Positions 60,175-64,000 of a stretch of 64,000 bases of DNA are shown in pieces (position 1 is the stretch's first letter; each line of letters starts with the position of its first letter). The stretch spans positions 48,668 through 112,667 of the forward strand of contig NZ_JMKI01000054.1 of assembly GCF_000712295.1 (NCBI RefSeq), in the 5' to 3' direction. Both the position numbers and the translations under genes were made by a program. The notes beneath the pieces are model-generated. The model did not search any database. It was given only the letters and a program-made list of their open reading frames with translations, and was not told where the DNA came from. This DNA is from Synergistes jonesii (GTDB lineage Bacteria > Synergistota > Synergistia > Synergistales > Synergistaceae).

Positions 60175-61461
60175 ATGACATTAATTTCCATGATTGTCCT
60201 TTTAATAGCTCTGGCTGTTGGCATACCAGTAGCACTGGCGTTTCTTGCTTCTACGGCATGCTTTGTGATTGGCGGATACTCCCCTGCGCAGCTTGTTCCT
60301 TATGGTTTCAACAAGGCTGGAGCGATGGTGCTGATTGCGATAGCAATGTTCATACTCGCCGGTCAGCTGATGCGCAAAGGTGAAATTGGCGATAAACTTA
60401 TTGACCTTGTAGAATTAAAAGCATCGAGGATAAAGGCTGGCCTGGGAGTTGTGGGGGTTGTTTCATGCGCGTTGTTCGGCTCATGTACTGGAAGCGCAAG
60501 TGCAACCATTTCCTGCATAGGTTCTATATTGTTTCCGCGGCTTGAAAAGGCAGGATATCCAAAAGCTCATTCCGCCGCATTACTCTCTAATGCCGCCACA
60601 TTAGGCATGCTTATTCCGCCGAGCGGAACGATGATTCTTTATGCATGGCTTGGAGGGCAGTCTGTGCTTGCCTGTTTTCTCGCTTCCGTTATTCCTGGCA
60701 TAATATTAACGGCTCAGTTTTCTCTTATTAACTGTTTCTTAATGAGAAATGTTGATTTGGTAAGAATACCAAAGATGAGTAAAGAAGAAAAAAGAAAAGA
60801 ATCCAGCCGTAGGACAAAAAAAGCGCTTCCGGCCTTCGTGATGCCTATAATCGTCTTAGGCGGTATATACAGCGGTCTTATGACGCCCACGGAGGCAGCG
60901 GGGTGTGCCGCTATTTATGCCATTCCTCTAGGGTTATATATCTATAAGACAACGACATGTAAAGAGATTTTAGACTGCTTTGTCGATTCCGCCGCTAATG
61001 CTGGAGCGATAATGTTTATGTTGTTTTCTGTTATGATACTGAGCAAGTTGTATATTATGGAAGATGTTCCTAATCAGATAGTAGATTTGCTACTATATGT
61101 ATCAGATAATAAATATGTAATTTTGATGATGATTAATGTTTTTTTATTTATCATTGGAATGATTATGGACGACACCAGCGGTATTCTCCTTGTTACCCCG
61201 ATACTTGTCCCAATAATATTAAAGCTGGGTTTTGATCCTATACATTTTTCAGCGATTGTTGCAGTTAATCTTGGAATGGGCAACACTACTCCTCCAGCCG
61301 CTCCTCTTCTCTATCTAGGCTCGCGCCTTGGAGACGCTCCGCTGGGCGATATGCTGAAACCATGTTTCTATCTGATAATTTTTGGCTGGATACCAAATCT
61401 TATTCTCACAACGTACTGCCCTATTTTATCAACATGGCTCCCGAAACTGATACTTGGATAA
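60175..61461 (+). CDS. dctM: DctM-family large TRAP permease subunit
   Basis: The 12-helix transport subunit of the TRAP system, 428 residues, driving Na+-coupled uptake. Hallmarks: LFGSCTGSASATISCIGSIL, AALLSNAATLGMLIPPSGTM, LMTPTEAAGCAAIYAIPLGL and ILLVTPILVPIILKLGFDPIHF, then NLGMGNTTPPAAPLLYLGSR. Together with the adjacent DctP and DctQ this is a complete transporter. The stop TAA directly precedes an ATG at 61462 in the next gene's frame. Confidence 0.95.
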   Translation: MTLISMIVLLIALAVGIPVALAFLASTACFVIGGYSPAQLVPYGFNKAGAMVLIAIAMFILAGQLMRKGEIGDKLIDLVELKASRIKAGLGVVGVVSCALFGSCTGSASATISCIGSILFPRLEKAGYPKAHSAALLSNAATLGMLIPPSGTMILYAWLGGQSVLACFLASVIPGIILTAQFSLINCFLMRNVDLVRIPKMSKEEKRKESSRRTKKALPAFVMPIIVLGGIYSGLMTPTEAAGCAAIYAIPLGLYIYKTTTCKEILDCFVDSAANAGAIMFMLFSVMILSKLYIMEDVPNQIVDLLLYVSDNKYVILMMINVFLFIIGMIMDDTSGILLVTPILVPIILKLGFDPIHFSAIVAVNLGMGNTTPPAAPLLYLGSRLGDAPLGDMLKPCFYLIIFGWIPNLILTTYCPILSTWLPKLILG

Positions 61462-61482
61462 ATGTACGAAGAGGGAATTGAT

Positions 61483-62121
61483 ATGTCGCAAATTTTAGAG
61501 ACAATAGCAGGGGCGCTTGCGGACGGCGCTGTCGATAACGTGAAGAACGGCGTCAGAAAGGCCATAGACGATGGGGTTTCAGCTAAAGACATATTAAGTA
61601 AAGGGTTAATCTCAGGCATGGATAAAGTCGGTTTGCTTTTTAAAGACGGTGAGATGTTTGTGCCTGAAGTTCTTGTCGCAGCAAAAGCTATGCAGGCCGG
61701 GTTGGAAATAATTAAACCTTTGCTGTTGTCTGACGGAGTGCAATCCGTTGGAAAGATTCTCATGGTGACCGTAGAGGGGGATCTTCATGATATCGGCGTC
61801 AAATTAGTAGGAATGATGCTTGAGGGTGCGGGCTTTGAGGTAATTAATCTGGGGGTCGACATCCCAGCCGCTAAAATTATTGAAAAAGTTAAAGAGTTGC
61901 GCCCTGACATTTTGGGGCTTTCGGCAATGCTGACAACTACGATGGCCTCGATGAAGAATGTTATGGATGCGCTTAAGGAAGAGGGATTGCTGGATAATAT
62001 AAAGGTTATGGTTGGCGGAGCGCCTCTTTCTCCAATGTACGCAGAAAAAATAGGCGCGCATTATTCCGCGGACTCCAACGAGGCCGTATTTCTTGCCAAA
62101 AGCCTCATTAAAAAAACATAG
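61483..62121 (+). CDS. Corrinoid (cobalamin-binding) methyltransfer protein, MttC/MtgC-like
   Basis: A 212-residue methyl-carrier protein. The N-terminal helical cap (residues 1-85) has the B12-binding-2 pattern with GLISGMDKVGLLFKDGEMFV and PEVLVAAKAMQAG. The Rossmann B12 domain carries the DxHxxG signature EGDLHDIGVKLV, with His102 as the lower cobalt ligand, then INLGVDIP, LSAMLTTTMASMK and VGGAPLSPMYAEKIGA. It is the expected methyl acceptor for the MttB-family enzyme in this operon. ATG 61483 is chosen because GAGGG lies 8 bp before it; ATG 61462 would add seven residues. No reductive activase (RamA-like) or methyl-THF transferase is in the window. Confidence 0.93.
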   Translation: MSQILETIAGALADGAVDNVKNGVRKAIDDGVSAKDILSKGLISGMDKVGLLFKDGEMFVPEVLVAAKAMQAGLEIIKPLLLSDGVQSVGKILMVTVEGDLHDIGVKLVGMMLEGAGFEVINLGVDIPAAKIIEKVKELRPDILGLSAMLTTTMASMKNVMDALKEEGLLDNIKVMVGGAPLSPMYAEKIGAHYSADSNEAVFLAKSLIKKT

Positions 62122-62295
62122 CTATGTAATCTGGCGAAAAAATAGAGACTATCAAAGACCTGATTATATTTTCAGCCCTGCCATATGTCTCATTGTCAGC
62201 TGCTGACATTATAGTCCATTGCACATGATGAACTTAGTATTATACGAGAAAAGTTGCATTGTTTTTAGAAATTTTAATACTAGGAGGGTATTATC

Positions 62296-63495
62296 GTGAA
62301 TAGACATTTAGATATAAAAGGAATTAACGAGGAAATTGAAAAAATTCTTATACCGTATGTCCGTATAAAAAGTTTTACCAATACAGTTGGAGAAAAAGAT
62401 ATAGAAGATTTTTTTCGATATTATTTTAGTAATAAACCTTATTTTCAAAAAAATGAAGACTATTATGGTACTCTTCCGATAAAAGATGATCCGCTGAACC
62501 GATCTGTAAGCTGGGCCTTAGTAAAAGGCAGTGGTTGTGAGACGGTTGTGCTTATCCACCACAGTGATATTGTTAGTATAGAAGATTTCCGCAATTATAA
62601 AGAATATGCTTTAAGCCCGTATGAATTAGAGAAAAAACTGCGCTGTATTATTGCTTCCTTGCCTGCGGATGTATCCAACGATTTAGAAAGCGGAGACTAT
62701 CTGTTTGGACGCGGCGTCTGTGATATGAAGGGAGGCGGCTCCATCCAAATCGCACTGATGAATTACTATAGTAAGATCAGTGATTTAAAAGGGAATTTAG
62801 TATTGTTGGTTCTTCCAGACGAAGAAAACCTTTCCGCCGGAATGAGGTCTGGCGTGGTGTTATTAAGGGAATTACAAAATAAATATAATTTAAATTATAA
62901 ATTGATGATTAATTCTGAGCCACATCAAAGAAAACAAAAAGATATCGGAGTGTTTTCTATTGGTTCAATTGGGAAGCTAATGCCATTTATCTATGTCCGA
63001 GGATTCCTTGCTCACGCTGGGAAGGTATTTGAAGGGCTTAACCCGCTGAACGTCATGTCAGGAATTGTAAGAGCAACAGAGTTAAACAGTAATTTCAGTG
63101 ACACCGTATTTTCAGGAGAAGCTTCTCCCCCTCCTACATGGCTCTATTTTAAAGATAGCAAAGAACATTATGACGTTTCGATGCCGTTGTTTGCATACGG
63201 GTGTATTAGCGTTCAGACCATGAAGCAGACGCCGAAAGAAGTATTGGATAAGATTAAAATTATCGCAGAGGGTGTTTTTAAACAAGTACTTAATGATACT
63301 CAAAAAAGCTACGACGCTTTTTGTGAAGTTACAGGGGTTCCACAGCAGCGGTTACCATGGTCTGTCAAAGTTATCAGTATAGGAGAGTTTTTAAAAGATG
63401 TTCAGCAAAACCTCGGAAATGAATTTAACGGTAATTACAATAAAATTATGGATAATTTATTTTCTGATGTGAAAACAGGAAAAATGGTAGTGTAA
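62296..63495 (+). CDS. M20-family metallopeptidase, RocB-like, possibly 3'-truncated
   Basis: A zinc amidohydrolase/peptidase resembling RocB (arginine utilisation protein). Metal motifs: VVLIHHSDIVSI near residue 85, LFGRGVCDMKGGGSIQIALM near 137 (the Asp bridging both metals), and VLPDEENLSAGMRSG near 175 (Glu pair). A lid/dimerisation region and a His (GFLAHAGKVFEG) follow. RocB proteins are usually about 540 residues; this one stops at 399, close to the edge of the IS256-type element. The tail may have been lost on insertion. The start is GTG 62296 with AGGAGGG upstream. It lies 174 bp after the corrinoid gene and may hydrolyse an amide of the same substrate. Confidence 0.78.
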   Translation: MNRHLDIKGINEEIEKILIPYVRIKSFTNTVGEKDIEDFFRYYFSNKPYFQKNEDYYGTLPIKDDPLNRSVSWALVKGSGCETVVLIHHSDIVSIEDFRNYKEYALSPYELEKKLRCIIASLPADVSNDLESGDYLFGRGVCDMKGGGSIQIALMNYYSKISDLKGNLVLLVLPDEENLSAGMRSGVVLLRELQNKYNLNYKLMINSEPHQRKQKDIGVFSIGSIGKLMPFIYVRGFLAHAGKVFEGLNPLNVMSGIVRATELNSNFSDTVFSGEASPPPTWLYFKDSKEHYDVSMPLFAYGCISVQTMKQTPKEVLDKIKIIAEGVFKQVLNDTQKSYDAFCEVTGVPQQRLPWSVKVISIGEFLKDVQQNLGNEFNGNYNKIMDNLFSDVKTGKMVV

Positions 63496-63638
63496 CTTAT
63501 TCTGTGTAAACCCCTTGCCCCTGGATCGATGTAAGACATCAAAGGGTTACCGTTACTGCTTCAGTATCACCATAATGACATACGCTATCCGGGCTGTCAA
63601 TGGACTGCAGCCCGGACTTTTCTTATAGGCGTTTAGGG
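63496..63638. mobile_element. Right-hand end of an IS256-family element (non-coding end)
   Basis: Between the M20 stop and the transposase stop lies a non-coding end sequence starting near TTCTGTGTAAACCCCTTG. The exact terminal repeat cannot be fixed because the other end is outside the window. Confidence 0.5.
63589..63620 (+). terminator. Hairpin near the IS end
   Basis: CCGGGCTG (63589-63596) pairs perfectly with CAGCCCGG (63608-63615), followed by ACTTTTCTT. It can end transcripts entering the element from the left. Confidence 0.6.
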
Positions 63639-64000
63639 CTATTCCAGATCTCCGGGTTCTATGCGTTCCTCAAAGTAAATGCACAGCTGTGACAGAATTT
63701 TACTCCAGTCCCTGTCCCTGCCGGTCCACTTTTCAGTGATGTCCATCGTCGCAAGATAAAGGAGCTTGAGAAGGGCGTCGTCTGAGGGGAAGATCGTACG
63801 TGTTTTTGTCACTTTCCTGAGCTGCCGGTTGTAGTTCTCGATCTGGTTTGTCGTATAGATCATCCGGCGCAGCTCATAGGGATACTTGAAATAAGCGGAT
63901 AACTGAGGCCAGTTGTTCCGCCAGCTCGCTACCGAAGACGGGTATTTCGAGCCCCACTTCTCTTCAAGTCTGTCAAGCCCTTCCTCGGCCTGCTCCAGTG
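63639..64000 (-). CDS. IS256-family (mutator type) transposase, C-terminal part, cut by window edge
   Basis: The minus-strand frame is open to the end of the window, so the N-terminus lies beyond base 64000. The visible 120 residues include WRNNWPQLSAYFKYPYELRR, MIYTTNQIENYNRQLRKVTK and TRTIFPSDDALLKLLYLA, the conserved C-terminal region of IS256/MuDR-type DDE transposases. The catalytic Glu region is at or near ENYNRQLRK. No frameshift is seen in this part, so the element may be active. Confidence 0.92.
   Translation of the reverse strand, partial: LEQAEEGLDRLEEKWGSKYPSSVASWRNNWPQLSAYFKYPYELRRMIYTTNQIENYNRQLRKVTKTRTIFPSDDALLKLLYLATMDITEKWTGRDRDWSKILSQLCIYFEERIEPGDLE

Noticed and set aside
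1..64000. CRISPR arrays, rRNA and prophage modules
   Set aside because: No regularly spaced repeats, no rRNA signature sequences and no structural phage genes were seen.

Overview
The window looks like the chromosome of a Gram-negative, anaerobic, amino-acid-fermenting bacterium, most plausibly a Synergistota member such as Cloacibacillus or Synergistes. This is inferred from gene content, not from a marker gene: several TRAP and tripartite tricarboxylate (TTT) uptake systems, a DUF3798 solute-binding protein, a polyamine operon, LpxL-like and Aas-like lipid acyltransferases, and many small-acid catabolic enzymes. No rRNA, tRNA or CRISPR array was seen.

Region 1 (1-20.5 kb) is mostly G+C-rich core DNA. 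It holds a sensor histidine kinase cut by the window edge, a beta-CASP nuclease, an unknown membrane-anchored protein, tyrS, an LpxL-like acyltransferase, an exonuclease translationally coupled to a short UvrA-like ATPase, a flavodoxin-like reductase, and a TAXI-type TRAP transporter. These are followed by a second, longer UvrA-like ATPase with a possible leader peptide and a redox cluster on the minus strand: a metallo-beta-lactamase/rubredoxin fusion, a flavodoxin-like protein, a frameshifted small gene, another MBL protein and a decayed copy of its 3' end.

Region 2 (20.7-31.4 kb) is a catabolic island. An HMG-CoA-lyase-like enzyme is divergent from a TIM-barrel isomerase/dehydratase, a type I 3-dehydroquinate dehydratase and a TctBAC transporter. 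A CoA-acylating aldehyde dehydrogenase, a ThDP enzyme and an IclR regulator follow. Two near-identical palindromes sit in the divergent promoter region. The substrate is unknown.

Region 3 (31.4-47 kb) holds cysE behind a structured leader with its own terminator, an orphan DctP, the spermidine operon (speD, arginine decarboxylase, speE, speB, TIGR04076 protein), an orphan DUF3798 binding protein, a MATE exporter, a NeuD-like acetyltransferase divergent from an Aas-like fusion whose acyltransferase catalytic residues are altered, and a LysR/hydrolase pair.

Region 4 (47-64 kb) is visibly A+T-richer and accessory. A saccharopine-dehydrogenase-like/NhaC/GntR operon is followed by a graveyard of IS5-family and GLUG-protein fragments. 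Next comes the most notable locus: an RpiR regulator divergent from an opine dehydrogenase, a non-pyrrolysine MttB-family methyltransferase, an Asp/Glu-racemase-like enzyme, a complete DctPQM TRAP transporter and a corrinoid protein. Together these look like an uptake and corrinoid-dependent demethylation route for an unidentified methylated amine or amino-acid derivative. A RocB-like M20 peptidase follows, and its 3' end abuts an IS256-family element that runs out of the window.
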